A DNA stretch of 64,000 nucleotides from JAEVLT01 sp964484065 (GTDB lineage Bacteria; Bacillota; Bacilli; Bacillales; Cytobacillaceae). Location: positions 27,615-91,614 of the forward strand of contig CAZAEW010000009.1 in assembly GCA_964484065.1 (NCBI GenBank), written 5' to 3'. The notes beneath the pieces are model-generated. The model was given only the letters and a program-made list of their open reading frames with translations. It ran no database searches and was not told the DNA's origin. Every line of letters begins with the position of its first letter. The stretch's first letter is position 1. Shown one piece after another: positions 22,377 to 31,630 of this stretch. The position numbers and the translations under genes were made by a program.

Positions 22377-24746
22377 CTAACCATTAGTGGGGAATGAGAC
22401 TCTCCCGCCCACGGGAAGTTTCACCTTATCAGCTGCAACCAAAACATCCAAATGGCGCACATCTCTTAACAATCGTTCTGTTACCGAACCTCTCGTGATT
22501 TCCTGCCAGCGGGTTCGGGCTGACTGTCCAATGATCACTTGCGTGGCTTTTTTTTCATTCATTTTCTTGACTAACATCTTAAAGATAAGCCTGCGGTCAT
22601 CGGCTTCATACACCTCAAATTTGCCACCCAAATTCTCGGTCAATCTCCGAATTTTCACGAGTATTTTTTCTTCCTGCTCACAGATTCCATTTTTTTTCTT
22701 TACATAAACAACATACCACTTCGCTTTTAAACGATATGCAATTCGGAATCCCCTGCGGATCAGACTTTCACTGTCATTTTGCAAATTGATGCAGACGAAA
22801 ATAACCTCTTGATTTCTCCAAGGCCCTCTTATGGTGCCTTTTCTCTCCCAAGCCTCAAGCCGTTCGTCAACATCATCTGCCACTTCCCTCAAGGCTAACT
22901 CTCTTAACGCGATAAGATTCCCCATTGTAAAAAAGTTATTTAGTGCCTGCTCAACCTTTTTGGCAGAATAAATCAACCCATCTTTTAGCCTGTCCCGCAA
23001 AGCATTAGGGGAAATATCAATTAATTCAATTTCATCCGCCCTCCGTAACATATGATCAGGAACGGTCTCCCGAACCTTTACTCCTGTTATTTGCTCCACG
23101 CTGTCATTCAAACTTTCCAGATGCTGAATATTCATAGTTGCAATAACAGAAATGCCTTTTTGTAAAATCTCCTGGACATCCATATACCGTTTATCATGGC
23201 GGCTCCCGGGAACATTTGTATGAGCAAGCTCATCAATTAATACAACCTCCGGATTCCGGCTGATAATAGCATCCGTATCCATTTCTTCAAGAACCGTTCC
23301 TTTGTATTGAACTCTCTTCCTTGGAATCATTTCTAATGCCCCGACTTGGTCCCTTGTTTCTTTGCGCCCATGTGTTTCCAATAAGCCGATTACAACATCA
23401 ATACCTCTTTTTTTCAGTTCATTCGCCTCGCGCAGCATCGTGTAGGTTTTCCCAACACCGGGGGCTGCTCCAACATACACTTTCAGAGTTCCATATTTAA
23501 TTTTTTTTATTTCCTTTTGGACCTCCTGCAGTGTCATACGCCTAAAAGGGTCCAACTCTTTTTTGCTTTTATGAACAGTTGGAATGACCCGTTTTCCATT
23601 CTTTTCTGTCCGATCTGCCATAATAAACACATCGATATTTCGGGAAAGACGAAGAATTTTTGTAATGATTGATCCATAAAGCATTTCTTCCCAGCGGGAC
23701 CGTTTTGATTGTCCCATCACAATTCTTGTAACATGGTGCTTCATTGCGTACTGAACAATTTGCTTTGCCACCGACCTTCTTGATGCCGGCAATTCTTCAA
23801 ATACTCCGCCGATTTTTTTGATAAGCTTAATAATCGAATTCTTGAAGGTTCTTTCATTTTGGGACAAATGTTTCCTTGTGAAGCAGACAACCAGCAAATC
23901 CCCTCCTAATCTTTTGGCAATTTGCTGGCCTCTTCTTACTAAAATAGATCCATTCCAGTGATATTGGACGGTGACTAATATTTTTTCAGAGACACCTGAT
24001 GGACCGCTCATTCCATGCTCCTCACGATACACGTCTAAGTCATCATCCACCTCATCTGCCAGAAATCTGAGAGCCAATTCACGCAAAACAGCGATGTTAT
24101 TTCGGCGGAAGAATTTCTTTGATTCAGAATGTTCATTTTCCGCACCCTTGATCTCACCCTGCTTCAGTCTTTGCAGAATCACTTCCGGGGTAACATCCAG
24201 AAGCTTTACTTCATCCGCTAAATCCAATGTATCATCCGGTACAACGGAATCCACCTTAACCGTTCCGCCTGTCAGCTTGTCAGCCAACTCACTAATACCG
24301 CCAAGTTCATATATGTTCACTGTTGTAATGACACTTATCTTATTGCTAATCAAATACTTAATATCATCTAAGCGAGTTGGCCGAAGTGCACCGGGACGAT
24401 TTTGATGGGAAATTTCATCTATTAAAACAACCTCCGGATTTTGGGAGATAATCGCATCGATATTCAAGTCTTCCATTTCTTTTCCGTTCTTCCTCCATTT
24501 TATTGAAGGAATGATTTCAAGATTCCCAATTTGTTCTTTTGTTTTCGGATAATTATTAGGATTTATGATCCCGATAACGACGTCAATCCCTCTTTTTTTC
24601 AACTGGTTTCCTTCCGTCAGCATATGGTAAGTTTTTCCCGATCCGCTTACGGCCCCTAGAATAATCTTTAAATGCCCTTTTTGCATCTTTTGAATGGATA
24701 ACAAGATTTCCTCTGCTGTCTTTCTGCGGTATACGTCCTCACTCAT
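22377..24746 (-). CDS. kdpD: tandem KdpD-N/Usp protein without a kinase domain
   Basis: 789 aa built as two successive copies of the KdpD N-terminal module (KdpD ATP-binding domain plus Usp domain) at about residues 22-380 and 408-775. Module 2 is canonical: Walker A GAAPGVGKT (426-434) and VVLIDELAHTNVPGSRH (501-517). Module 1 is diverged: GAVSGSGKT (31-39) and VVLIDEISHQNRPGALR. Both Usp parts end with a GQS(K/A)R(S/T)RW(E/Q)E motif. There are no KdpD membrane helices, GAF, HisKA or HATPase domains and no kdpE nearby. Kinase-less KdpD proteins are known; a head-to-tail pair in one frame is unusual. It is the last gene of kdpFABC. Usp domains of KdpD can bind c-di-AMP, so a ligand-sensing role is plausible. 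Confidence 0.9.
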   Translation of the reverse strand: MSEDVYRRKTAEEILLSIQKMQKGHLKIILGAVSGSGKTYHMLTEGNQLKKRGIDVVIGIINPNNYPKTKEQIGNLEIIPSIKWRKNGKEMEDLNIDAIISQNPEVVLIDEISHQNRPGALRPTRLDDIKYLISNKISVITTVNIYELGGISELADKLTGGTVKVDSVVPDDTLDLADEVKLLDVTPEVILQRLKQGEIKGAENEHSESKKFFRRNNIAVLRELALRFLADEVDDDLDVYREEHGMSGPSGVSEKILVTVQYHWNGSILVRRGQQIAKRLGGDLLVVCFTRKHLSQNERTFKNSIIKLIKKIGGVFEELPASRRSVAKQIVQYAMKHHVTRIVMGQSKRSRWEEMLYGSIITKILRLSRNIDVFIMADRTEKNGKRVIPTVHKSKKELDPFRRMTLQEVQKEIKKIKYGTLKVYVGAAPGVGKTYTMLREANELKKRGIDVVIGLLETHGRKETRDQVGALEMIPRKRVQYKGTVLEEMDTDAIISRNPEVVLIDELAHTNVPGSRHDKRYMDVQEILQKGISVIATMNIQHLESLNDSVEQITGVKVRETVPDHMLRRADEIELIDISPNALRDRLKDGLIYSAKKVEQALNNFFTMGNLIALRELALREVADDVDERLEAWERKGTIRGPWRNQEVIFVCINLQNDSESLIRRGFRIAYRLKAKWYVVYVKKKNGICEQEEKILVKIRRLTENLGGKFEVYEADDRRLIFKMLVKKMNEKKATQVIIGQSARTRWQEITRGSVTERLLRDVRHLDVLVAADKVKLPVGGRVSFPTNG

Positions 24747-24803
24747 GGCCGCCAGCCCCTTGTTTAATCATAATTTGAAAAAAAAGAGGAAAATATCTAC
24801 TCT

Positions 24804-25364
24804 TTACTTTATTTTTTGAAGTGCCAGGTTAAGTTCCAGGACATTGAGACGGGGTTCGCCAAAGATACCCAGTGACCGCTCTTTTGTATGTTTTTGAATT
24901 AACGAAAACACTTGGGTCGTTGAAAGCCCCCTCGCTTTTGCAATTCTAGGAACTTGGACTTTAGCTGTTTCAGGTGATATGTCCGGATCCAAGCCAGATC
25001 CGGAAGCTGACACGAAATCAGCCGGAACGGAATTACCAGTAAAGTTATTGACTTTCCTCATGCCACTGATTACTTTTTCTTCATGATCAACGTATTGATT
25101 CGAGGCGACCGCTGCATTTGTGCCTGCAGAAGCTTTTGGATTGTAATCTGCCGCCGATTCCCGGGAGTGAAACCATTCCGGTCCTTCAAAACGCTGAGCT
25201 ATCAGCTCTGAGCCTAACATCTTTCCATTTTTTGTTATCAAACTTCCTTCTGCCTTTTTTGGAAAAAGCAGCTGTGCCATTCCCGTTGTGAATAATGGAT
25301 AAACCAAACCGCAGAGCAACATTAAAACCAGAGCTGTTCGAAGTGCGATCAGGATCGATTTCAT
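24804..25364 (-). CDS. kdpC: KdpC, K+-transporting ATPase subunit C
   Basis: 186 aa. One N-terminal membrane helix (about residues 5-25, ending GLVYPLFTTGMAQLLFP) is followed by the periplasm-side domain with the family motifs RFEGPEWFHSRESAADYNP, PADFVSASGSGLDPDISPET and ALARVPRIAKARG-like VPRIAKARGLSTTQVFSLI. KdpC supports K+ binding in the KdpFABC complex. I chose ATG 25364 (MKSILIAL) behind GGGTGGCGGT; the upstream ATG 25379 overlaps that site. Only six bases separate the kdpB stop from the longer frame, so the genes are tightly coupled. Confidence 0.95.
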   Translation of the reverse strand: MKSILIALRTALVLMLLCGLVYPLFTTGMAQLLFPKKAEGSLITKNGKMLGSELIAQRFEGPEWFHSRESAADYNPKASAGTNAAVASNQYVDHEEKVISGMRKVNNFTGNSVPADFVSASGSGLDPDISPETAKVQVPRIAKARGLSTTQVFSLIQKHTKERSLGIFGEPRLNVLELNLALQKIK

Positions 25365-25385
25365 ATTACCGCCACCCATCTATTA

Positions 25386-27425
25386 TCAAACTAAATGTAA
25401 GGATGTGACTGCCAAATCAATAATCTTTATCCCGATAAAAGGTACAATTACTCCTCCTAATCCATATATAAGCAGGTTGCGGGCAAGAAGCCTGCTTGCA
25501 TCCATTGCTTTATAGCCAACCCCTCTCATTGCAATCGGAATGAGAAGAAGGATAATAATGGCATTAAAAATCAGAGCAGACAGCAGGGCTGATTTAGGGG
25601 AGCCCAGTGCCATGATGTTTAGCGCCTGCAACTGAGGTACAGCGGTAATAAAAAGTGCCGGGATAATAGCAAAATATTTAGCAATATCATTTGAAATCGA
25701 AAAGGTCGTCAGAGCCCCTCTCGTAATTAATAATTGTTTGCCAATCCCGATAACAGAAAGCAGCTTGGTAGGATCCGAATCTAAATCAATCATATTTGCC
25801 GCTTCTTTTGCAGCCATTGTTCCTGAATTCATCGCCAGGCCAACATCTGCCTGTGCAAGTGCCGGGGCATCATTCGTTCCATCTCCAGTCATCGCTACAA
25901 GTTTTCCCTGTTCTTGTTCCCTCTTGATCGCCTGAATTTTATCATCCGGTCTGGCTTCAGCGATATATTCATCGACCCCTGCCTCATTTGCAATCGTCGC
26001 TGCCGTCAGGGGATTGTCACCCGTGCACATAATGGTTTTAATCCCCATCGCCCGAAGCTCCTCAAACCTTTCCTTTAAGCCCGGTTTAACGGTATCTTTT
26101 AAATAAATAAGTCCATAAACCATATTATTAACGCTCACCACCAAAGGAGTCCCTCCTGCTTTTGCAATGGTATCCGCTTTTTCGTCAAGATCCGGAGGAA
26201 TAACCCCTTTCAGGGAAGCAACTTCATTTTTAATGGCTTGAATGGCACCTTTTCGTATGGCGGTTCCGTCCTTTAACGTTAGACCGGACATCCGGGTTTC
26301 AGCAGTGAATTCCATTACCTCAGCATCGCGATAATTTTCTTCTCCCCATGAAGTTCCAAGCCTTTGGGCTAATTCAACAATCGAGCGTCCTTCAGGAGTA
26401 TCATCTTTAACTGATGCTTTTAAGGCAGCAAACGTTATTTCTTCAAGGGAATGATTCCCGACAGGAATAAATTCGCTTGCCATCCTGTTCCCAAATGTAA
26501 TCGTCCCTGTTTTATCAAGGATCATTGTATTGATATCACCGGCAGCTTCTACTGCTTTCCCTGACATCGCCAGAACATTAAATTGCGTAACCCTGTTCAT
26601 TCCCGCAATTCCGATTGCAGACAGCAAGCCTCCGATTGTTGTCGGAATCAAACAGACTAAAAGAGCAATTAATGTTGCTACATCTAAATTTACCTTTATG
26701 TAATGAGCGATGGGGACGAGTGTCATAATCACAAACATAAATATCAAAGTTAAAACAGCCAATAATGAAGTAAGGGCAATTTCATTCGGTGTCTTTTGGC
26801 GGATTGCCCCTTCAACCAGTGAAATCATCCGGTCCAGGAATGATTCTCCCGGGTCTGTTAAGATTTCAACTAGAATCCGGTCGGAAACCACTCTTGTTCC
26901 CCCCGTTACGGAAGAAAAGTCTCCGCCTGCCTCTTTAATAACCGGGGCGGATTCCCCTGTTATCGCAGATTCGTCTATGGAAGCAAGCCCTTCAATAATT
27001 TCTCCATCTGAAGGAATAATTTCACCCATTTCTACGAGAACAATGTCACCCTTATGCAGGGATGTGGATGAAACCTCTTTGTAGCTCCCATCCTTTTGTT
27101 TTACTCTTGCTGTTAATTCTGATTTTGTTTTCCGAAGTGTATCTGCCTGAGCCTTTCCCCGTCCTTCTGCCAGTGCTTCTGCAAAATTGGCAAAAAGAAC
27201 AGTAAAAAGAAGAATGGAGAAAACAGCTGCATTATATCCTCTTCCAACCGTACTTGTCCCAAAGACGTTTGGATTGATGAAAAGGAGCATTGTCACAAAT
27301 GTTCCCACCTCGACAACAAACATAACCGGGTTTTTGATCATCGTTAAAGGGTTTAGTTTTATAAATGAATGAATCACCGAACTGATGATAAGCTCTTTCG
27401 ACATTAATTTGCTTTGCCTTTTCAT
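25386..27425 (-). CDS. kdpB: KdpB, K+-transporting P-type ATPase
   Basis: 679-aa P-type ATPase subunit of the high-affinity K+ pump. The phosphorylation motif DKTGTITFGNR, the actuator TGESAP, MTGDGTNDAPALAQADVG for the hinge, and the KdpB-specific N-terminal membrane region (KNPVMFVVEVGTF) and C-terminal helices are all present. Ser in the TGES loop (the site of inhibitory phosphorylation in E. coli) is conserved. GGAGGGGG precedes ATG 27425. Second structural gene after kdpA. Confidence 0.97.
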   Translation of the reverse strand: MKRQSKLMSKELIISSVIHSFIKLNPLTMIKNPVMFVVEVGTFVTMLLFINPNVFGTSTVGRGYNAAVFSILLFTVLFANFAEALAEGRGKAQADTLRKTKSELTARVKQKDGSYKEVSSTSLHKGDIVLVEMGEIIPSDGEIIEGLASIDESAITGESAPVIKEAGGDFSSVTGGTRVVSDRILVEILTDPGESFLDRMISLVEGAIRQKTPNEIALTSLLAVLTLIFMFVIMTLVPIAHYIKVNLDVATLIALLVCLIPTTIGGLLSAIGIAGMNRVTQFNVLAMSGKAVEAAGDINTMILDKTGTITFGNRMASEFIPVGNHSLEEITFAALKASVKDDTPEGRSIVELAQRLGTSWGEENYRDAEVMEFTAETRMSGLTLKDGTAIRKGAIQAIKNEVASLKGVIPPDLDEKADTIAKAGGTPLVVSVNNMVYGLIYLKDTVKPGLKERFEELRAMGIKTIMCTGDNPLTAATIANEAGVDEYIAEARPDDKIQAIKREQEQGKLVAMTGDGTNDAPALAQADVGLAMNSGTMAAKEAANMIDLDSDPTKLLSVIGIGKQLLITRGALTTFSISNDIAKYFAIIPALFITAVPQLQALNIMALGSPKSALLSALIFNAIIILLLIPIAMRGVGYKAMDASRLLARNLLIYGLGGVIVPFIGIKIIDLAVTSLHLV

Positions 27426-27456
27426 AAGGCCCCCTCCTCAAATAACCGTTCCATTT

Positions 27457-29136
27457 TTACGGATGCATTCCGAGCAGTTCAGATGCCGGCCCAAGTGCAA
27501 GTGCAGGGAAGAAGGTTAATGCGCCAATCACAATCATGATCACAACTAAAATGGTTGAAAACATGAGCGTATCCGTGCGAAATGTTCCGGAGGATGTCTC
27601 CACCATTTTCTTTTTCGAAAAAGAACCGGCCATCGCCAGCATGGCAATAAAAGAGATATACCTGCCAAACAGCATGACAATTCCTAATAAACTATTAAAA
27701 AAGGCTGTATTCGATTTTAGTCCGGCAAACGCAGAGCCATTGTTGGCTGCTGCTGATGTAAACGCGTACAAAACTTCTGTCAGCCCATGATATCCGGAAT
27801 TTGCAATCGATGAGATTGCCTGGGAATTCGTTAAAGCAATCGCCGCCGGTACTAAAATGACCACCGGATGAACGAGCAGGGCAATGGACGCAAGCTTCAC
27901 TTCTTTTGCTTCAATTTTTTTCCCTAAAAACTCAGGCGTCCGTCCTACCATTAAGCCACAAATAAATACCGTTAAAATGACGTAAAGGAGGATATTCAAC
28001 AGTCCGGCTCCTTCACCGCCAAAAACGTTATTCAGCATCATTTGCGAAAGCGGAACTAATCCGCCAATCGGCGTTAATGATTCATGCATATTATTCACTG
28101 AACCTGTAGTTGCCGATGTGGTCACTTCGGTAAACAAGGCGGACTGCGCGATGCCGAAGCGTACCTCTTTCCCTTCCATATTTCCGTGCACCCCAAGCGC
28201 ATTTAAGGCTGGCGTTCCATTGTATTCCGCCATAAAAATAATGGAAAGAAAGACAATAAAAATGGTGCCAACCGCAACAAATAAGGATATGCCCTGCCGT
28301 TTGTTTTTAATCATGATCCCAAACGCGTAAATCAGAGATGTTGGCAGTAAAAGCATGCAAAGGATATAGACAAGATTCGTTAATGGAGTTGGATTTTCAA
28401 ATGGATGCGCAGCATTGGTGCCGAAGAAGCCGCCCCCATTTGTGCCAATATGCTTAATTGCTTCTAGGGAAGCTACAGGACCCCGGGTTATATATTGACT
28501 GATTCCCTCTAAAGTTTCGGCATGGGCAGCGCCGCGGAGTGTCTGCGGTGTGCCTTGAAAGACTAAAAATATGGAAACAATGATGGATAACGGAAGCAAT
28601 ATTCGTGTAATCGAACGGACGAGATCCACATAAAAATTGCCGAGATAACCTTGACGGCCCGTTAAGCCTCGTATAAATGCGATGGCTGCAGCAAGCCCTG
28701 TTGCTGCAGATGTAAACATGGGAAACGTGATCGCCGCCATTTGCGACAGGTACGACAGTGAACTTTCCCCGCTGTATGCCTGCCAGTTTGTATTCGTCAT
28801 AAATGAGATTGCTGTATTGAAAGCTAAACCCGGCCCCATATCTTTCATACCGTCCGGATTAAACGGAAGATGACTTTGCACTCTTAATAGAATATAAATA
28901 AAAAGAATCATAATAAAATTGCTTAACAGGAGATGGAAAACATATTGTTTCCACCCCATCATTTCATTTTTATTAATTCCAGTCAGCCGAAATATAACCT
29001 TCTCGGCAGGCGCAAACACTTTATCCAAACCCGTGGGCTCGTAATCAAATGCTTTAACAAGATAAATGCCAACAGGTTTCACCAGCAAGATGGCCAAAAA
29101 CAGGGTTATCACGATTTGAATAACTCCTTGTGTCAT
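27457..29136 (-). CDS. kdpA: KdpA, K+-binding channel-like subunit
   Basis: 559 aa, ten membrane helices, a member of the SKT superfamily. Four pseudo-repeats carry selectivity-filter loops, seen as ISFMTNTNWQAYSGES, IGTNGGGFFGTNAAHPFENP, TSATTGSVNNMHESLTP and AAANNGSAFAG. LIQFATGLA-like cores are replaced by VYILCMLLLPTSL. KdpA passes K+ to KdpB through an intersubunit tunnel. AAGGGG precedes ATG 29136, and kdpF ends 41 bases upstream. Confidence 0.97.
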   Translation of the reverse strand: MTQGVIQIVITLFLAILLVKPVGIYLVKAFDYEPTGLDKVFAPAEKVIFRLTGINKNEMMGWKQYVFHLLLSNFIMILFIYILLRVQSHLPFNPDGMKDMGPGLAFNTAISFMTNTNWQAYSGESSLSYLSQMAAITFPMFTSAATGLAAAIAFIRGLTGRQGYLGNFYVDLVRSITRILLPLSIIVSIFLVFQGTPQTLRGAAHAETLEGISQYITRGPVASLEAIKHIGTNGGGFFGTNAAHPFENPTPLTNLVYILCMLLLPTSLIYAFGIMIKNKRQGISLFVAVGTIFIVFLSIIFMAEYNGTPALNALGVHGNMEGKEVRFGIAQSALFTEVTTSATTGSVNNMHESLTPIGGLVPLSQMMLNNVFGGEGAGLLNILLYVILTVFICGLMVGRTPEFLGKKIEAKEVKLASIALLVHPVVILVPAAIALTNSQAISSIANSGYHGLTEVLYAFTSAAANNGSAFAGLKSNTAFFNSLLGIVMLFGRYISFIAMLAMAGSFSKKKMVETSSGTFRTDTLMFSTILVVIMIVIGALTFFPALALGPASELLGMHP

Positions 29137-29177
29137 TTTGACCGCACCCCTTCCTTTGTAAAGCAGCTTTTTCCCGT

Positions 29178-29255
29178 CTAAAATTTCTCTGGCTTTATTA
29201 ATACGAACAATAAATAAATGATAATCGCACCGCCAATCAATCCCGGAATCAGCAT
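29178..29255 (-). CDS. kdpF: KdpF, small subunit of the Kdp ATPase
   Basis: A 25-aa peptide reads MLIPGLIGGAIIIYLLFVLI then KPEKF. One hydrophobic helix followed by KPE is the KdpF hallmark (compare ...YALLRPE in E. coli). It sits directly upstream of kdpA in the expected position. GGGAGG precedes ATG 29255 by about ten bases. KdpF stabilises the complex and substitutes for lipid at the KdpA/KdpB interface. Confidence 0.9.
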   Translation of the reverse strand: MLIPGLIGGAIIIYLLFVLIKPEKF

Positions 29256-29270
29256 GCCAGATGCGCCTCC

Positions 29271-29357
29271 CTATGCTTTTTCACAAAATAACAAGAATCC
29301 CCAAAGAAGAGCAAAAATCAAAATAATGAGTCCGATTGCAAGAAAATCATTCAACAT
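29271..29357 (-). CDS. 28-aa membrane peptide upstream of kdpF
   Basis: A short frame reads MLNDFLAIGLIILIFALLWG then FLLFCEKA, with AAGGTGA in front of ATG 29357 and the stop 16 bases before the kdpF start. It is one hydrophobic helix ending in FCEKA. It is not KdpF, which follows separately. Similar tiny peptides preceding kdp genes exist in other bacteria, but I cannot name a family. It probably joins or modulates the Kdp complex, or serves as a leader peptide for the operon; both are inference. Confidence 0.6.
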   Translation of the reverse strand: MLNDFLAIGLIILIFALLWGFLLFCEKA

Positions 29358-29398
29358 TCTTTTCACCTTCTATTAATACTGATCAATAGAATAAAAAA

Positions 29399-29540
29399 AT
29401 AGACCAATGCAGCTTTTTTCCAATTTAAATCAACAAATGGGTACAATATCCATAATAAAAATATCTAAAGATAATTTATTAAGGAAATTGGCTGCCAAAA
29501 ATTGATCAATATATTGGAAAAAAAGAATACATTGGTCTAT
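29399..29540 (-). promoter_or_regulatory. structured kdp leader with terminator-like 3' end
   Basis: On the minus strand ATAGACCAATG (29540-29530) pairs with CATTGGTCTAT (29409-29399). A second block, TTTTTTCCAA with TTGGAAAAAA, extends the stem by about ten pairs after a small internal loop. The 3' arm runs straight into TTTTTTATTC. It encloses about 90 nt with smaller hairpins (TTGGCAGCCAA, ATCTTTAGAT). It resembles a riboswitch-controlled or attenuating terminator ahead of kdp; a MITE with inverted ends is the alternative. Confidence 0.5.
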
Positions 29541-29627
29541 GCTGCGTCATATACAGTTAAAGAATCAGACGCTCTATTTCCCTTATTCTTTTTTCAAAAT
29601 TAATGACATTCTTCTAAAATGTTCATC

Positions 29628-29654
29628 ATTATAGGAATCAAATATTATTATCAA
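29628..29654 (-). promoter_or_regulatory. possible kdp promoter
   Basis: On the minus strand TTGATA (29654-29649) and TATAAT (29633-29628) are separated by 15 bases, a little short. It would give a leader of about 265 nt containing the hairpin at 29399-29540. Confidence 0.35.
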
Positions 29655-29861
29655 TCTTTATTCTAGGCGTTTATTTTAAATTTGTAAAATACAAATTAAA
29701 GATACTTTTCGACCTTTTTTTCTGGCTCCAGGTCAAACATTTTATGGAAATGATCCGTCGAATCGACTATAATATTAAGGTTTCATATCACTCAAAATTG
29801 CATTTTTCAGCAGGATTCCCGATAATGATTTTAGATTAATAAAAAGTTGAGGTATATAAAA

Positions 29862-31118
29862 ATGGCAAAGAAGACGAAAAAGTCGCAGCATTTAGCCACC
29901 ATTTCTCTTTCTGTCATGGCAGCAGGATTTGTTGGCACAATCCCCTTTCAGGACACGCTTTGGGGCTCGATTCTGCAAGGGGGATTTGAATCCGGCTTAG
30001 TCGGCGGATTGGCGGATTGGTTTGCCGTTACCGCACTGTTCCGGCACCCTTTAGGCATCCCAATCCCGCATACGGCTCTCTTGCCAAAGAACCGTGATAA
30101 AATAACGAAAAAAATTATTTCGATGCTGGAGAATGACTGGCTGACAAAAGAAAGCATCAGTGAAAAAATAAAGAGCTTCCGTTTTACCGAAGTGCTCCTT
30201 CCCCTGTTGGATAAGGAGAAAGGATCTGATGCTGTCAGAAAAACTTCCATCACCTTAATCAAAAAGATAATTCAGAACATTGATACAAATAAGCTGGCTC
30301 CGATTATTGAAAAAGAACTGAAATCACAGCTTCATGCCTTTGATCTTCAGGAGTTATTGCCAAAGACCATTGACCAAATCACAATGCGAAAATACGATGA
30401 AAAAGCTCTCGATTATGTGCTTGATGAAATCAGCAATTGGGCAGAACAGGACAGTACGAAAAAACGACTGGGCACAATGGCGGTCGACGCGATTGAAAAT
30501 ATTAAAGCGGACGGTTTTATGCAATTTGCATTAAAATCATTCAGCAACCTTGTCAATGAAGAAAAACTGGGCAATATCATCCAATCGCTTATTCAAAAAG
30601 GAATTTCCAGTTTCCGGGACCCGTTCAATCAAAACAGAATTACCTTGCTCGCGAGTATAAATAAGAAACTGCAAAACATTAAAAGTGATGAAAAACTGAT
30701 TAAAGAGTTAAATGATTGGAAAACAGAGCTAATTGACGAATGGCAGATGGAAAATAAGATTGTTGATTTTCTGGTGAAAATCCAGAAAAGAGCTATGGAT
30801 TTCATCGAGGAGCCTGGTTTCTTTGATCAGTTTATTCTGCCTTTTATCACAAAGGCCTTGACGGATCTTAAGGGAAATTCCGACAGAATCGAACAAATTG
30901 AAAATTGGCTGCAAAAACAAGCGAATATTTTGGTTGATAAAAATCATTCGAAAATTGGCAAACTAGTTGAGGAAAACCTTGCCAAGCTGGATGAAAAAAC
31001 GTTAATTGATATGCTTGAAAATAATGTCGGCAAAGATCTGCAATGGATTCGTGTAAACGGAGCTATCTGCGGATTTTTAATCGGGCTTGTTTTGGTTGGA
31101 GTTCGAACATTGTTTTAG
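29862..31118 (+). CDS. DUF445 family membrane-anchored protein
   Basis: 418 aa. The N-terminal part carries two hydrophobic segments with the DUF445 signature GGFESGLVGGLADWFAVTAL then FRHPLGIPIPHTALLPKNRD. A long helical middle with repeated charged coiled-coil segments follows, and a C-terminal membrane helix (GAICGFLIGLVLVGVRTLF) ends the protein. B. subtilis YtwF-type relatives are known only by family. I chose ATG 29862 behind GAGGT; the frame begins a little earlier without a better site. Divergent from kdp, monocistronic. Confidence 0.85.
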   Translation: MAKKTKKSQHLATISLSVMAAGFVGTIPFQDTLWGSILQGGFESGLVGGLADWFAVTALFRHPLGIPIPHTALLPKNRDKITKKIISMLENDWLTKESISEKIKSFRFTEVLLPLLDKEKGSDAVRKTSITLIKKIIQNIDTNKLAPIIEKELKSQLHAFDLQELLPKTIDQITMRKYDEKALDYVLDEISNWAEQDSTKKRLGTMAVDAIENIKADGFMQFALKSFSNLVNEEKLGNIIQSLIQKGISSFRDPFNQNRITLLASINKKLQNIKSDEKLIKELNDWKTELIDEWQMENKIVDFLVKIQKRAMDFIEEPGFFDQFILPFITKALTDLKGNSDRIEQIENWLQKQANILVDKNHSKIGKLVEENLAKLDEKTLIDMLENNVGKDLQWIRVNGAICGFLIGLVLVGVRTLF

Positions 31119-31123
31119 ATACT

Positions 31124-31157
31124 AGGCTGTCTTGAAATTCAAGGCAGCCTGCTTTTT
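31124..31157 (+). terminator. terminator of the DUF445 gene
   Basis: AGGCTGTCTTGA and TCAAGGCAGCCT pair around AAT and are followed by GCTTTTTAT. Confidence 0.85.
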
Positions 31158-31234
31158 ATATTTATGGTCTTTTTCCATGGAAATCCTCATATTTACTACT
31201 GTAGTTATCTTTTTATTAAATAGGAGGCGGTTCC

Positions 31235-31603
31235 ATGGGTATTAGGCTTATTAAGATTTCTTCAGTGTATTTTGTCATTGGGGTTCTAATTGGGTTGATT
31301 ATGTCATTTACAGAAGAATTCAACTTCAGACCGGTCCACGTTCACATTAATCTGCTGGGATGGACAGCATTAACCCTGGCGGGCTTAATCTATGTCGCTT
31401 TCCCAAATGCCGCGGAAACAGCATTGGCTAAATGGCATTTCTGGCTCCATAATATTGGCCTGCCTGTTATGATGATTGCACTGGCCTTCCTTGTAACCGG
31501 ATCCCATTGGGCCGGACCGATTGTTGGAGTCGGCGGTGTGTTAACAAGTCTTGGCGTTATTCTTTTTGCGATTAATATATTCCGAACTTTAAGATCAGCA
31601 TAG
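31235..31603 (+). CDS. heme-copper oxidase subunit I-like small membrane protein
   Basis: 122 aa with four membrane helices. RPVHVHINLLGWTALTLAGL and the later KWHFWLHNIGLPVMMI resemble parts of cbb3-type cytochrome oxidase subunit I (CcoN/NorB), with His in both places. Full-length CcoN has twelve helices, so this is a short stand-alone relative, a known class of small proteins with unclear function. GGAGGCGG precedes ATG 31235. Monocistronic between two terminators. Heme binding is possible but unproven. Confidence 0.65.
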   Translation: MGIRLIKISSVYFVIGVLIGLIMSFTEEFNFRPVHVHINLLGWTALTLAGLIYVAFPNAAETALAKWHFWLHNIGLPVMMIALAFLVTGSHWAGPIVGVGGVLTSLGVILFAINIFRTLRSA

Positions 31604-31630
31604 TGTCCTAATCTACTATTATTCGATTTA

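Noticed and set aside
23971..24405. 144-aa plus-strand frame
   Set aside because: Antisense to the tandem kdpD and rich in Ser; a shadow frame.
29399..29620. c-di-AMP riboswitch ahead of kdp
   Set aside because: None of the conserved blocks seen at 50430-50540 occur here.
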